From: Glycomyces terrestris
Lineage (GTDB): Bacteria; Actinomycetota; Actinomycetes; Mycobacteriales; Micromonosporaceae
DNA length: 64,000 bases
Direction of reading: 5' to 3'
NCBI RefSeq assembly: GCF_003933745.1
Contig: NZ_RSEB01000001.1
Location: forward strand, 868,001 to 932,000
This document shows positions 25,266 to 34,756 of this stretch, in pieces. Every line of letters begins with the position of its first letter. The stretch's first letter is position 1. The notes beneath the pieces are model-generated. The model had not been told where the DNA came from. It searched no databases and saw only the letters and a program-made list of their open reading frames with translations. Made by a program: the position numbers and the translations under genes.

Positions 25266-25559
25266 CTAGGAGAGGTTTCTCCCGATGACGAAGTCCATCA
25301 GGATCCACACGATCAGGAGCAGCGCCAGGAACGCCAGATCAATCGATACAGTACCAAGCCTGAGAGGGGGTATCACCTTCCTCAACCCCTTCAGGGGAGG
25401 GTCGGTCACGCTGTAGACCGTCTCCAGCAGGGCCGCGGCCCGAGGGCCGGGCTCCCAGCGCCGGGAGAACTGGACCACCACGCTGCACACCAGGCGAGCC
25501 AGTAGGAACAGGTAGAACGCGAAGAGCGCCAAGTACACGAGCTGGAGTGCCAGGTTCAC
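25266..25559 (-). CDS. YggT family membrane protein
   Basis: 97 residues with two transmembrane segments, [20 protein letters not shown] and a C-terminal [19 protein letters not shown], and between them the YggT pattern [19 protein letters not shown]. Conserved beside sepF and divIVA in Gram-positive bacteria; exact role unknown, linked to division or turgor. Confidence 0.88.
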   Translation of the reverse strand: MNLALQLVYLALFAFYLFLLARLVCSVVVQFSRRWEPGPRAAALLETVYSVTDPPLKGLRKVIPPLRLGTVSIDLAFLALLLIVWILMDFVIGRNLS

Positions 25560-25581
25560 GGTACGGAGTCTATCCGGCCGG

Positions 25582-26151
25582 TCACGACTGGTTGAAGAAC
25601 CCGCCCTCGGCGATCTTCGCCTTGTCCTCCGCCGTCACCTGGACGTGCGGAGGAGAGAGGAGGAACACACGGTTGGTCACCCGCTCGAACGAGCCCCGGG
25701 TGCCGAAGATGAGCCCCGCGGCGAAGTCGACCAGGCGCTTGGCGTCGGCCTCCTCCATCTCCGAGAGGTTCATGATCACCGGCGTGCCGTCGCGGTAGCG
25801 CTCGCCGATCGTGCGCGCCTCGTTGTAGGTCGTGGGGTGGAGCGTCGTGATCCGGTAGTTCGCGTGCGACTCCTCCTCGGCCGGCGCGGGCCGGACCATC
25901 GCCGGCTCGGCGAGCGCGAGGTTGTCGCGCGTCAGCGGCGTGACCGAGCCGGAGCCGCGGTTGAGCTGGCGGACGGGGCTGCGCTCCTCGGCGGGACGGC
26001 CCACCCGGCCGGTGGTCCGCTGCGCTCCGCGCGCGCGCACGGGCGCCGGCTCCTCGGCGAACTCGTCGTTCTCCTCGAACCCGTTGTAGCCGCGATCCTC
26101 CTCGTCCTCGATGAGGCCGAGCCAGATGCCTGCCTTCCGCATCGCGCCCAT
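25582..26151 (-). CDS. sepF: Cell division protein SepF
   Basis: 189 residues: an N-terminal amphipathic membrane anchor (MGAMRKAGIWLGLIEDEED), an acidic/basic linker, then the SepF core domain from about residue 98: YRITTLHPTTYNEARTIGER, PVIMNLSEMEEADAKRLVDF and AAGLIFGTRGSFERVTNRVF. SepF anchors FtsZ to the membrane and replaces FtsA in actinobacteria. The start at 26151 has GAGGAGGG upstream; an in-frame upstream start lacks one. A TAGGAT -10 lies about 60 nt upstream of the start on the minus strand. Confidence 0.94.
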   Translation of the reverse strand: MGAMRKAGIWLGLIEDEEDRGYNGFEENDEFAEEPAPVRARGAQRTTGRVGRPAEERSPVRQLNRGSGSVTPLTRDNLALAEPAMVRPAPAEEESHANYRITTLHPTTYNEARTIGERYRDGTPVIMNLSEMEEADAKRLVDFAAGLIFGTRGSFERVTNRVFLLSPPHVQVTAEDKAKIAEGGFFNQS

Positions 26152-26293
26152 CGATCGTGCTCCCTCCTCGGGCCGCCCCTGCAATTGAGTCAGGTACGCG
26201 GTCTCATCCTAGCGCCGACTCCTTACACGGAGGTGTTTTTCCGCGGTTCGCCGGTGAACGGCCGCGGCATAGATCCCTTTACTGCCGTATACC

Positions 26294-27007
26294 TTACGCC
26301 ATCGACTCACGTTCGCCGAGGACGTTTCTCCCGAGTCTGACCATTGTGGCGCCGCACGCCACGGCCTCCCGGAAGTCGCCGCTCATGCCGGCCGAGACCT
26401 CGGTCGCGGCCGGGTCCACCCGCCGCACCGCCTCGGAGCACTCCCGAAGCAGCGCAAAGGCCCTCGCGGGCTCCCAGCCGAGCGGCGCGACGGCCATGAC
26501 CCCCTTGAGGTCGAGGTGGCGCGCCGCGGCGATGCGCTCGGCGAGCGGCTCGACCTCGGCGACGGGCACCCCGCCGCGGGAGGTGTCCCCGTCGAGGCTC
26601 ACCTGGATGAGCGCGTTCAGGTTCCGGTCCCGCCCCGAGGACGCCGCGGCGCCTTCGAGGGCGTCGACGAGGCGGGCGCGGTCGACCGAGTGGACCCAGT
26701 GCGCGTACCCGGCGACCGAGCGGGCCTTGTTGCGCTGGAGCTGACCCACGAAGTGCCACACCGGGTCCAGGCCGCGGGCGGCGAGGTCGGCGGCCTTCGG
26801 CGCGGCCTCCTGGTCGCGGTTCTCCCCCAGGTCGCGCTGGCCGAGTTCGGCGAGGGCGGCCGCGTCGGCGGCGGGGAAGGTCTTGGTGACGGCGATGAGG
26901 CGGACCGAGGCGGGGTCGCGGCCCGCGTCGGCGCAGGCGGCGGCGAGGGCCTCGCGCGTCCGGTTCAGGTTGTCCCGCAACTGGGCTCGGCGCGCATCTG
27001 TGGTCAA
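26294..27007 (-). CDS. YggS family PLP-binding protein
   Basis: 237 residues. Pyridoxal-phosphate homeostasis protein with PLP Lys in LIAVTKTFPAADAAAL, then LGENRDQEAAPKAADL, WHFVGQLQRNKARSVA and a C-terminal VSAGMSGDFREAVACGATMVR. Conserved between ftsZ and sepF. Start is uncertain: TTG at 27007 is chosen (GAGG upstream, family length); a TTG at 27040 would add 11 residues. Confidence 0.9.
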   Translation of the reverse strand: MTTDARRAQLRDNLNRTREALAAACADAGRDPASVRLIAVTKTFPAADAAALAELGQRDLGENRDQEAAPKAADLAARGLDPVWHFVGQLQRNKARSVAGYAHWVHSVDRARLVDALEGAAASSGRDRNLNALIQVSLDGDTSRGGVPVAEVEPLAERIAAARHLDLKGVMAVAPLGWEPARAFALLRECSEAVRRVDPAATEVSAGMSGDFREAVACGATMVRLGRNVLGERESMA

Positions 27008-27094
27008 GGCGGTCCTCGGCGGTGGGGTTCGGGCGTGCAAGGGGGCGGCGGGCGGCGGTCCGCCGAGTCGTCGCGACCCGACGGAGCGCCGCCG

Positions 27095-28207
27095 CTAGAA
27101 GCCCTCTTTGAGGAAGGAGGGGACGTCGACGTCGTCGAAGAGGACCTTGCCGGCGCCGGACTCGCGCTCCGGCTCGGGCTTGGCCTCGCGGACCGGCTCC
27201 GGCTTCTGCTCGGGCAGCGCCGTGATCCGGGTCGGCTGCGCCAGTTCGAAGGCGGTCTCGTCCTCGACGTCGAAGCCGGCGGCGATGACGGTCACGCGGG
27301 CCTCTTCGCCGAGGGCGTCGTCGATGACCGCGCCGAAGATGATGTTCGCGTCGGTGTGCGCGCAGTCCGAGACGAGCTCGGCCGCGTCGTTGATCTCGAA
27401 CAGGCCCAGGTCGGAGCCGCCCGCGATGGACAGCAGCACGCCGCGCGCGCCCTCCATGCTCTGCTCCAGCAGCGGCGACTCGATCGCGGCGCGCGCGGCC
27501 TCGACCGCGCGGTTCTCGCCGCGCGCCGAGCCGATGCCCATGAGGGCCGAGCCGGCGCCGGACATGACGCTCTTGACGTCGGCGAAGTCGAGGTTGATGA
27601 GGCCGGGCGTGGTGATCAGGTCGGTGATGCCCTGGACACCGGAGAGCAGCACCTGGTCGGCGAGGCGGAAGGCGTCCATCATGGAGATCGAGCGGTCGCC
27701 GAGGTGGAGCAGGCGGTCGTTGGGGATGACGATCAGCGTGTCGCACTCGTTGCGCAGATCCTCTATTCCCGACACCGCTTGGGTCTGGCGGCGCTTGCCC
27801 TCGAAGGCGAACGGCCGGGTGACCACGCCGATCGTGAGCGCGCCGAGCTTGCGGGCGATGTTCGCGATGACCGGGGCGCCGCCGGTGCCGGTGCCGCCGC
27901 CCTCGCCGCAGGTCACGAAGACCATGTCGGCTCCCTTGAGGACCTCTTCGATCTCGTCGCGGTGGTCCTCGCAGGCCTTCGCGCCCACTTCGGGGTTCGC
28001 GCCGGCGCCGAGGCCGCGCGTCAGCTCCCGGCCGACGTCGAGCTTGACGTCGGCGTCGCTCATCAGGAGCGCCTGGGCGTCGGTGTTGATGGCGATGAAC
28101 TCGACGCCCTTGAGGCCCGCCTCGATCATCCGGTTGACAGCATTGACGCCGCCGCCTCCGACTCCAACGACTTTGATGACGGCGAGGTAGTTGTGCGGTG
28201 GTGTCAT
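27095..28207 (-). CDS. ftsZ: Cell division GTPase FtsZ
   Basis: 370 residues. Tubulin-like GTPase forming the division ring. Visible: [20 protein letters not shown], the tubulin signature [16 protein letters not shown], the T7/synergy region [20 protein letters not shown] and the conserved C-terminal tail [12 protein letters not shown], the docking site for SepF. Linker between core and tail is short (about 35 residues). GAAGGAAGG precedes the ATG. ftsQ lies 77 nt upstream. Confidence 0.98.
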   Translation of the reverse strand: MTPPHNYLAVIKVVGVGGGGVNAVNRMIEAGLKGVEFIAINTDAQALLMSDADVKLDVGRELTRGLGAGANPEVGAKACEDHRDEIEEVLKGADMVFVTCGEGGGTGTGGAPVIANIARKLGALTIGVVTRPFAFEGKRRQTQAVSGIEDLRNECDTLIVIPNDRLLHLGDRSISMMDAFRLADQVLLSGVQGITDLITTPGLINLDFADVKSVMSGAGSALMGIGSARGENRAVEAARAAIESPLLEQSMEGARGVLLSIAGGSDLGLFEINDAAELVSDCAHTDANIIFGAVIDDALGEEARVTVIAAGFDVEDETAFELAQPTRITALPEQKPEPVREAKPEPERESGAGKVLFDDVDVPSFLKEGF

Positions 28208-28284
28208 CGCGGCTGCCTTCCTTCCCCTTCGCGGCCCTGGGTGCGACAAACGGGATGTGCGCGCACACCCGCTCCCCCTTAACG

Positions 28285-29019
28285 CTAACTCACAGTGGGT
28301 GCATCTGGTGCGCTGACATCGACATGTTCGTACCCGACCGCCAGCAATCGATCGACCACCTCGGCCTTCTGCTCGCCCTCGGAGCCGTCGCCCCACGTGA
28401 CCGTCCGTCCACCTTCGAGGAACAGCGTGATGCCCGCGGGGGACGGGGCCTCGACGTGTTCGACCTCGTCGGCGAGGTCCGCGGGGACCGACTCGAGGAC
28501 CGCGAGGGCCTCGATCGTGGCGAGGTCGTCCGGTGACGGGTCGTCGAGTTCGACAATCCAATGAGTACCGAAAGGCGAATCGGCCTCGTCGAATGCCACA
28601 CCGTCGGAATCGACCATGAGAAAAGTCTCGTCTCCGGTGGGAACGGCCATATACGGCGTCCGCTCGGTGACCTCCACCAGGAGCGCGTCGGGCCAGGAGC
28701 GCGAGACGTCCACCGACGCGACCGGCGCGAGCGCGGCGACGTCGGCGGCGAGCGCGTCGAGATCGGCCCCGAGCAGCGGATCCCCAAGGGCCCCTTGGCC
28801 GAGCGCCTGGACTTCGGCGGGGTCGAGGACCGCGGTGCCCGCGACCTCGATCCGCCGCACCTCGAACCAGGGCACCGTCCACAGGACCGTGAACGCCGCC
28901 AGGAGCAGGGCGAGGACGCCGGCGACGGCGAGCCGCAGGCGCTTGTCGGGGATGCCGCGGCGCACCACGTGGACGAGCCGCCGGGTCCCCGACCCGGCCG
29001 GATTGTCGGAGCCGCGCAT
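28285..29019 (-). CDS. ftsQ: Cell division protein FtsQ/DivIB
   Basis: 244 residues: short cytoplasmic Arg-rich tail, one transmembrane helix ([20 protein letters not shown], about 27-47), a POTRA domain starting [20 protein letters not shown] and the FtsQ beta domain with [20 protein letters not shown]. Part of the FtsQLB complex. In most actinobacteria it follows murC directly; here the SIP and Roco genes separate them, so ftsQ-ftsZ must use a promoter in the 29020-29115 gap. Confidence 0.92.
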   Translation of the reverse strand: MRGSDNPAGSGTRRLVHVVRRGIPDKRLRLAVAGVLALLLAAFTVLWTVPWFEVRRIEVAGTAVLDPAEVQALGQGALGDPLLGADLDALAADVAALAPVASVDVSRSWPDALLVEVTERTPYMAVPTGDETFLMVDSDGVAFDEADSPFGTHWIVELDDPSPDDLATIEALAVLESVPADLADEVEHVEAPSPAGITLFLEGGRTVTWGDGSEGEQKAEVVDRLLAVGYEHVDVSAPDAPTVS

Positions 29020-29075
29020 GCGTCGATCATGGCACGGACGGGCCACCGGGCGGTGGCGGCACGCCGCGTCGTTCG

Positions 29076-29096
29076 ATAAGGTTAGGCAAACCTTAT
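29076..29096. promoter_or_regulatory. DtxR/IdeR-type iron box
   Basis: TAAGGTTAGGCAAACCTTA (29077-29095) closely matches the iron-box consensus TTAGGTTAGGCTAACCTAA; extended arms ATAAGGTT/AACCTTAT are perfect. It lies 20 nt before the SIP start and in the shared gap with divergent ftsQ. Iron-dependent repression of the SIP gene is expected from the family. Confidence 0.85.
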
Positions 29097-29115
29097 TCCT
29101 AGAGGAGGACCGCGC

Positions 29116-30039
29116 GTGGCGACCCAGACCCAGGCCCAGACCGAGGCGGCCCCGGCCGTCCGGCCGTTCGACCTGTTCCCCGCCCGGGTGCGGGCGCTGC
29201 GGCGCCTGAGCCCCGCGTTCCTCCGGGTGACCTTCGCCGGCGAGGCCCTGCGCCACTTCGCCGACAACGGGTTCGACCAGCGCTTCAAACTCATCTTCCC
29301 CGCCCCCGCGTGCGGCTTCGACAAGATGCCGCGCACCGAGCGCTGGTACTCCGAGCTGCGGGCCCTCCCCGAGGAGGAGCAGTGCGGGGTGCGCACCTAC
29401 ACCGTGCGGGACGTGCGGCACGACCTCGGCGAGGTCGACGTCGACATGGTCGTGCACGAGGCCGAGTCGGACGAGCACTGCGGCCCGGCGCTGCGGTGGC
29501 TGCGGACCGCGGCCGTCGGCGACGAACTGCTCCTGCTGGGCCCGGACGCGCGCTTCGACGGGGACGCCGGCGGCATCGACTTCCGCGCCCCCGAGGGCGC
29601 GGAGCTCCTGATCGCGGGCGACGAGACCGCGGCCCCGGCGATCGCCGCGATCCTCGAGCACCTGCCGGTGACCGCGAGCGGCCGGGTCTTCATCGAGGTG
29701 CCGACCGCGGCCGACGTCCTGGAGGTGGACGCGCCCGCCGACGTCGCGGTGCACTGGCTGCCGCGCGAGGGCGCGGCCTGGGGCGAGCGCCTCGTCCCGG
29801 CCGTCGCCGACGCGGCCCGCGCCATGGACCTCGGCGCGGGCGGCGAGTTCGAGGAGACCGGCGAGGACATGATCTGGGACGCGCCCCAGGAGGTCGGCGC
29901 CGGCGGCGCGTACGTGTGGATCGCGGCCGAGACCGGCGTGGTCAAGACGCTCCGCTTCACGATCCGCAAGGAGCTCGGCCTGCCGAAGGAGTCGGGGGCG
30001 TTCATGGGCTACTGGCGCAACGGGACCGCCTGGGACTGA
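29116..30039 (+). CDS. Siderophore-interacting protein (FAD/NAD(P)H ferric reductase)
   Basis: 307 residues of the SIP/ViuB family, cytoplasmic flavoproteins that reduce ferric siderophores to release iron. FAD-binding barrel with the RxY(T/S) motif in GVRTYTVRDVRHD (about residues 95-107), then the SIP NAD(P)-binding domain with LLIAGDETAAPAIAAILEHL and the C-terminal YVWIAAETGVVKTLRFTIRK and MGYWRNGTAWD. GTG start with GAGGAGG 6 nt upstream. The iron box at 29077-29095 supports iron-starvation induction. Located in the division cluster between ftsQ and murC. Confidence 0.93.
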   Translation: MATQTQAQTEAAPAVRPFDLFPARVRALRRLSPAFLRVTFAGEALRHFADNGFDQRFKLIFPAPACGFDKMPRTERWYSELRALPEEEQCGVRTYTVRDVRHDLGEVDVDMVVHEAESDEHCGPALRWLRTAAVGDELLLLGPDARFDGDAGGIDFRAPEGAELLIAGDETAAPAIAAILEHLPVTASGRVFIEVPTAADVLEVDAPADVAVHWLPREGAAWGERLVPAVADAARAMDLGAGGEFEETGEDMIWDAPQEVGAGGAYVWIAAETGVVKTLRFTIRKELGLPKESGAFMGYWRNGTAWD

Positions 30040-30049
30040 ACGGGTTCCG

Positions 30050-30084
30050 GGGAAGGCGGCCGCCGGACGGCGGCCGCCGTTCCC
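30050..30084. terminator. Bidirectional terminator, SIP / Roco
   Basis: GGGAA-GGCGGCCGCC, loop GGAC, GGCGGCCGCC-(G)-TTCCC: 15 paired bases with one bulge, between convergent SIP and Roco genes. Confidence 0.75.
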
Positions 30085-30091
30085 GTGCCCG

Positions 30092-33000
30092 CTAGAAGGT
30101 CGGGGTGCCGGCGCGGTACTCGGTGGCGAAGCGCGGGTGGACCCACAGGAAGCGGCCCCGGTCGCGGACGCGCTCCAAGCCGCCGTAGCCGGGGTCGGTC
30201 TTGTTCAGGAACGCGTGCAGGCGGCGCAGCTCGGCGCCCGAGTGGGCCGCGCCGGCGCCGTTCCCCCAGGGCAGGTCCGTGGTCGGGTCGGCCTCGACCT
30301 CGCCGAGCTCGGCGATGACCTTGAACGACTCCTCGGCGAGCTCGAGGTGGTTCTCGATCGCGGTCGGGTCGAAGGAGGGGAAGACGAGGTCGGCGGCGAC
30401 CGAGGCGCCCGGGAGCACCGTCGACCACAGGACCTTGAGGGTGTTCTTGATCAGGGGCGCGGACTTCACGAGCCAGTCGCGGGGCACGTCGATGTCGAAG
30501 ACGCCGCTCGCCGGGTCCCCGTCGAGGACGTACAGCGGCAGCCGCGAGTGCTCGCACCACAGGACCACGCGGATGCCGACGTGCGAGAGCCGCTTGGTCC
30601 AGGCCTGCCGGTCGCGCAGCTCGACCGAGTAGACGCGGGGCCCGTCGGCGGCCTCGTCCGAGAGCAGGTCCACGATCCGCTGGAGGTCCTGGCGCATCTG
30701 GCTCCACTGCTCGATGGCCCCCAGCTCGACCGGCGCGGCGTCCGGCCGGACCGCCACGACCGCGTCGTCCTCGCCGTCGGCGGCGGCGCGGCGGCGCAGG
30801 AGCCCGTCGATCGGGACGTCGGCCCAGCAGCGGCGGCACTCGGCGGTCCGCTTGCCGTCGGCGCGGCGCGTCAGCAGCCGCTCCATGCCGAACAGGCCCC
30901 GCTGCGAGCCCGCGGGGTCGGCGCACACGCCCGCGCACGGCACGAGCCGCTTGAGCTTGAAGCCGGGCCACAGCTCGCCAGCGTACTCCTCGAGGTCCTG
31001 CACGAACTCGTGGAGGAACTGCTCGGGATAGACGGCCTTGACCTCGACGCGGAGGCGCTGGCCTTCGAGGCGGACGAGGGCGCGCGAGTAGCGGTCGGGC
31101 TGGATGACGAAGCCGCCCTGCCAGTGGACGCCGTCCTCGAACCGCTCGCGGCCGAGGGAGTGGCGGTGCCAGCGGACGATGAGCCGGTGCATGAGCCCTT
31201 CGGGGACGCCCTTGGCGTCGTTGGCGTCGATGAACTCGCACAGCTGGACGTCGTGCGCGAGGCGCGCGCCGAAGCGGTCCCAGACCTCCTCCAGAGGCGG
31301 CGGGGCCTCGTCGAGGAGCTGCGCGACGAGGCTGCTCTCGGGCCGGCCGCCCTGGGGCGGGATGCGGTAGGAGATGTCGTACTTCTCCATGAGCCGCACC
31401 AGGGCCGGGTGGAGCTTGGGGTCGTAGCGGTGGCGGGTCCCGGGCGCGGGGTGCCACAGCTCGGCGAGGCGGGGGTGTTCGACGAGGCCGTGCCGGTTCG
31501 CGGTGAGGTCGTCGTCGAGGACGATGCTGACGGCGGTGGAGAGCCAGTCGCCCTTGAGGACCACGATGTCGTCGAGGCCGGGGATCTCGGGGTAGTGGAT
31601 CCAGTAGCCGAGCTGGGTGGCGATCCGGGCGAGGGCGCGGGCGGCCTCGGCGTCGAGGCCGTAGGCGGCGGCGCGGCGCTCGTAGTCGGCGTACTCCAGG
31701 TAGGACTCGCCGCTCTCGAGGAGGGAGCGGCGCAGGTTCCGCCAGCTCGCGGGGACCTCGCGGTTGATCTGGGGCATCGCGGCGGCGGACTCCCAGAGGG
31801 CGGCCTTCAGGGCCGCGACGCCGCGGCCGGTGCGGGAGTCGACGAAGTGGAAGCCGCCGATGAGGTCGCCGTGGCGCTCCTTGAGGGCGGCCTGGTCGAT
31901 GCGGGGGTGCTGGCCCTCGGTGTCGGTGTGGGTGGCGACGATGTGGATCCTGACGTGCTCGTCGCTGGTGCGGCGGCGGATGAGGTCGATCCAGTAGTCG
32001 ACGAAGCCCTGCATGGGGCCCTGGCGGGCCTTCCAGACCACGGCGTACACGGCGGGGGCGGTGAAGAACAGCTGGTGGGTCGGGCGGTACGCCTTCTGGC
32101 CGCCGAAGTCCCAGGCGTTCAAGGTGATCGCCGAGGACGGCTCGCCGCCGGGCCCGGTGAGCTCGAGGGTCTTGACCTCGATGCCGTGGGTGGAGCCGCG
32201 GGCGGCGTCGAAGGGCTCGCCGCGCATGGCGGCGAGGAGGGAGCTCTTGCCGACCTCGCCTTCGCCGACGAGGACGAGCTTCGACTCGCGGAAGTCGGCG
32301 CCTTCGACCTCGGTGCGCTCGATGAGCTTGCGCAGCTCGGGGAGGCCGGTCTCGGCCGCGGCGCGCTGCTCGGGCGGCAGGAGGTTGCCGTCGAGGTAGA
32401 GGCTGGCGAGGTGCTCGAGATCGAGGAGGGACCGCGGCAGGGAGCGCAGGCCGTTCTTCTCGACGTCGAGGCGGCTGAGCGCGGGCACGGCGCCGATGTG
32501 CTCGGGCAGCTCCTTGAACTGGTTCCGGTTCAGGTTCAGCCGGTCGAGGCTGGTGAGGGCGGTGATCGAGCGGGGCAGGGTCGAGAGCCGGTTGGAGTCG
32601 AGTCCGAGGTGGACGAGGCGGACGAGGCGGCCGATGGACTCGGGCAGCTCGGTGAGGCCGGTGCGGTGGAGTTCGAGCCAGGTGAGGCCGGTCAGCTCGG
32701 TGATCGGCTCGGGCAGGGCGCCGAAGCGGTTGTCGCCCGCGTCGAGCCAGGTGAGGGCCTGGAGCCGGGCGAGGGAGGCGGGCAGGTCGGTGAGCTGGTT
32801 GCGGTGCAGGTCGAGGCGGCGCAGCCGCGAGAGGCGGCCGACGGCGCCGGGGAGCGCGGTGATCCGGTTGGCGTCCAGGTCGAGGCGGACGAGGGAGCCG
32901 AGCCTCCCGATCGAGGCGGGGAGGGCGGTGAGCTGGTTGTCGCCGAGGTTGAGCCACGAGAGCTCGGCGAGGTCCCCGATGGACTCGGGCAGGGCGGCGA

Positions 33001-33214
33001 TGCGGTTGCCGAAGAGGTTGAGGCTGGTCAGGTTGGTGAGTTCGCCGATCCACTCCGGGAGGCGGGTGATCCCGTTGACGGAGAGGTCGAGCGAGGTGAG
33101 GTACTTGAGGTCCCTGATGCCGTCGGGGACCGCGGTCAGGTTCCAGCGGGAGCAGTCGAGGGAGGTGCTGCCGGAGCGCTTCGCGTCCGCGATCATCCGT
33201 CTGACGGTCGCCAT
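30092..33214 (-). CDS. LRR-Roco protein (leucine-rich repeats, Roc GTPase, COR) with C-terminal zinc-knuckle region
   Basis: 1040 residues. Residues about 15-280 hold eleven leucine-rich repeats at exactly 23-residue spacing (LP-x2-I/V/L at 29, 52, 75, through 259). A Roc GTPase follows: G1 GEGEVGKSS (317-325), G2 Thr in STHGIE (341-346), G3 DFGGQ (369-373) and G4 THTD (428-431). The COR dimerisation domain spans about 490-740. Beyond it lies a Cys cluster, C760-x3-C764-x28-C793-x2-C796, and a C-terminal domain of about 240 residues that I do not recognise. Bacterial Roco proteins are large GTP-regulated dimers of mostly unknown role. Terminators on both sides show an independent unit placed between murC and ftsQ. 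A TACGAT -10 lies about 45 nt upstream. Confidence 0.92.
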   Translation of the reverse strand: MATVRRMIADAKRSGSTSLDCSRWNLTAVPDGIRDLKYLTSLDLSVNGITRLPEWIGELTNLTSLNLFGNRIAALPESIGDLAELSWLNLGDNQLTALPASIGRLGSLVRLDLDANRITALPGAVGRLSRLRRLDLHRNQLTDLPASLARLQALTWLDAGDNRFGALPEPITELTGLTWLELHRTGLTELPESIGRLVRLVHLGLDSNRLSTLPRSITALTSLDRLNLNRNQFKELPEHIGAVPALSRLDVEKNGLRSLPRSLLDLEHLASLYLDGNLLPPEQRAAAETGLPELRKLIERTEVEGADFRESKLVLVGEGEVGKSSLLAAMRGEPFDAARGSTHGIEVKTLELTGPGGEPSSAITLNAWDFGGQKAYRPTHQLFFTAPAVYAVVWKARQGPMQGFVDYWIDLIRRRTSDEHVRIHIVATHTDTEGQHPRIDQAALKERHGDLIGGFHFVDSRTGRGVAALKAALWESAAAMPQINREVPASWRNLRRSLLESGESYLEYADYERRAAAYGLDAEAARALARIATQLGYWIHYPEIPGLDDIVVLKGDWLSTAVSIVLDDDLTANRHGLVEHPRLAELWHPAPGTRHRYDPKLHPALVRLMEKYDISYRIPPQGGRPESSLVAQLLDEAPPPLEEVWDRFGARLAHDVQLCEFIDANDAKGVPEGLMHRLIVRWHRHSLGRERFEDGVHWQGGFVIQPDRYSRALVRLEGQRLRVEVKAVYPEQFLHEFVQDLEEYAGELWPGFKLKRLVPCAGVCADPAGSQRGLFGMERLLTRRADGKRTAECRRCWADVPIDGLLRRRAAADGEDDAVVAVRPDAAPVELGAIEQWSQMRQDLQRIVDLLSDEAADGPRVYSVELRDRQAWTKRLSHVGIRVVLWCEHSRLPLYVLDGDPASGVFDIDVPRDWLVKSAPLIKNTLKVLWSTVLPGASVAADLVFPSFDPTAIENHLELAEESFKVIAELGEVEADPTTDLPWGNGAGAAHSGAELRRLHAFLNKTDPGYGGLERVRDRGRFLWVHPRFATEYRAGTPTF

Positions 33215-33311
33215 GGAGGGGTGTCACCTGCCGGGTCGGTGATGGGGCCGTCACCATCGTACCGGCCGGCCGCCGGGACCGGTCCCCGCGCGGACCGGTT
33301 GGGGGGCAGGG

Positions 33312-33339
33312 GGACGGGCCCGCGCGGGCGGGCCCGTCC
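33312..33339. terminator. Terminator after murC
   Basis: Perfect 12-nt arms (GGACGGGCCCGC and complement) with loop GCGG, 7 nt past the murC stop on the minus strand. It would end the mur transcript before the Roco gene. Confidence 0.75.
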
Positions 33340-33346
33340 GGGGGTC

Positions 33347-34756
33347 TCAGCGCAGGAGGTCGTCCGGCATGAGGGAGACGGGCGGGGCGCCCATGGTGAC
33401 GACGACGTCGCCGCGGGCGGCGAGGGCCTTGACGGCGGCGGGGACGTCGTCCCATTCGGGGACGAACGCCTTGTCCTCGTCGGGGAGGGCGATCGCGTCG
33501 CAGAGCGCTTGGCCGCCTTCGCCTTCGGGGACCTCCTCGCCGGGGCCGAAGATCTCCATGACGACGACCTTGTCGGCCAGGGAGAGGGCGGCGGCGATCT
33601 CGTCGCGCATCGCGATGGTGCGGTAGACGCGGTAGGGCTGGAAGACGACGACGAGGTTCCCGTCCCCGGCGACCTCCTTGAGGGTCTTCACGGCCTCGGT
33701 CATCGCGGTCGGGTGGTAGGCGTACTCGTCGAAGACGGCGTAGCCGTGCGCCTCGCCGCGCTTCTCGAAGCGGCGCTTGACGCCCCCGAAGGCGGCGATG
33801 CCGGCGGCGATGTCCTCGGGTTCGAGGCCGAGGTAGAGGCCGACGGCGATCGCGGCGGTGGAGTTGAGGGCGATGTGGCGGCCGGGCATCGGCAGGTGGA
33901 AGCGGCCGAGGACCTGCTGCTGGTGCAGGACCGTGTAGTCGACGCCGTCCACGTTCGACTCGACGTCGCCGAGCTGGACGTCGGCGCCGTCGCTGAAGCC
34001 GTAGGTGGCGACGGTGCGGCCCTCGGCGCGGAGCTTATCAGCGAGCGCGAGGGTGCCGGGGTTGTCGGCGCACAGGACGAGGAGGCCGTCCTTGTCGGTG
34101 TTGCGGCAGAACCGCTCGAACGCCTCGGTGAGGGCGTCCATGTCGCCGTAGGTGTTCAGGTGGTCGACGTCGATGTTCGTGACGATGCCGACCTCGGGCC
34201 GGTAGCGCAGGAACGACCGGTCGGACTCGTCGGCTTCGGCGACGAAGAGGTCGCCGGAGCCGTGGGCGCCGGTGTACGCGCCGATGTTCTCGCCGCCGTT
34301 CACATAGGACGGTGCGAGGCCGGCGTGCTCGAGCATCTGGGTGATGATCGCGGTCGTGGTGGTCTTGCCGTGGGTGCCGGTGACGACGATGGAGCGGCGC
34401 CCGGTCATCGCGGCGGCGAGGGCCTCGGAGCGGTGGTAGACGCGGATGCCGCGGCGGCGGGCCTCGGCGACCTCCAGGTGGTCGTCGTTGTGCGCGGTGG
34501 AGCGCACCACGGTGTCGATGCCGTCGAGGTTCGACGCGGTGTGCTCGCGGTGGATCACCACGCCGTGGCGCTCCAGCTCGGGCAGGGACGGCCAGTCCTT
34601 GAGCTCGGAGCCGGACACCGGGAGGCCGCGGGTGGCGTACAGGCGGGTGAGGCCGTTCATGCCGACGCCGCCGACCCCGATGAACAGGACGCGCCCGAGG
34701 TCCTCGGCGGTGACGCCCTCGTCGATGGGGCTGGTCAGGTCGTTGGGATCGCTCAT
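33347..34756 (-). CDS. murC: UDP-N-acetylmuramate--L-alanine ligase
   Basis: ATP-dependent addition of L-Ala to UDP-MurNAc in the cytoplasm. 469 residues, three Mur-ligase domains: N-terminal Rossmann VLFIGVGGVGMNGLTRLYAT, ATP-binding VVTGTHGKTTTTAIITQML, central FVAEADESDRSFL and DVDHLNTYGDM, C-terminal FDEYAYHPTAMTEAVKTL. The ATG overlaps the murG stop (ATGA). Last gene of the murE-murC run; a terminator follows. Confidence 0.97.
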   Translation of the reverse strand: MSDPNDLTSPIDEGVTAEDLGRVLFIGVGGVGMNGLTRLYATRGLPVSGSELKDWPSLPELERHGVVIHREHTASNLDGIDTVVRSTAHNDDHLEVAEARRRGIRVYHRSEALAAAMTGRRSIVVTGTHGKTTTTAIITQMLEHAGLAPSYVNGGENIGAYTGAHGSGDLFVAEADESDRSFLRYRPEVGIVTNIDVDHLNTYGDMDALTEAFERFCRNTDKDGLLVLCADNPGTLALADKLRAEGRTVATYGFSDGADVQLGDVESNVDGVDYTVLHQQQVLGRFHLPMPGRHIALNSTAAIAVGLYLGLEPEDIAAGIAAFGGVKRRFEKRGEAHGYAVFDEYAYHPTAMTEAVKTLKEVAGDGNLVVVFQPYRVYRTIAMRDEIAAALSLADKVVVMEIFGPGEEVPEGEGGQALCDAIALPDEDKAFVPEWDDVPAAVKALAARGDVVVTMGAPPVSLMPDDLLR

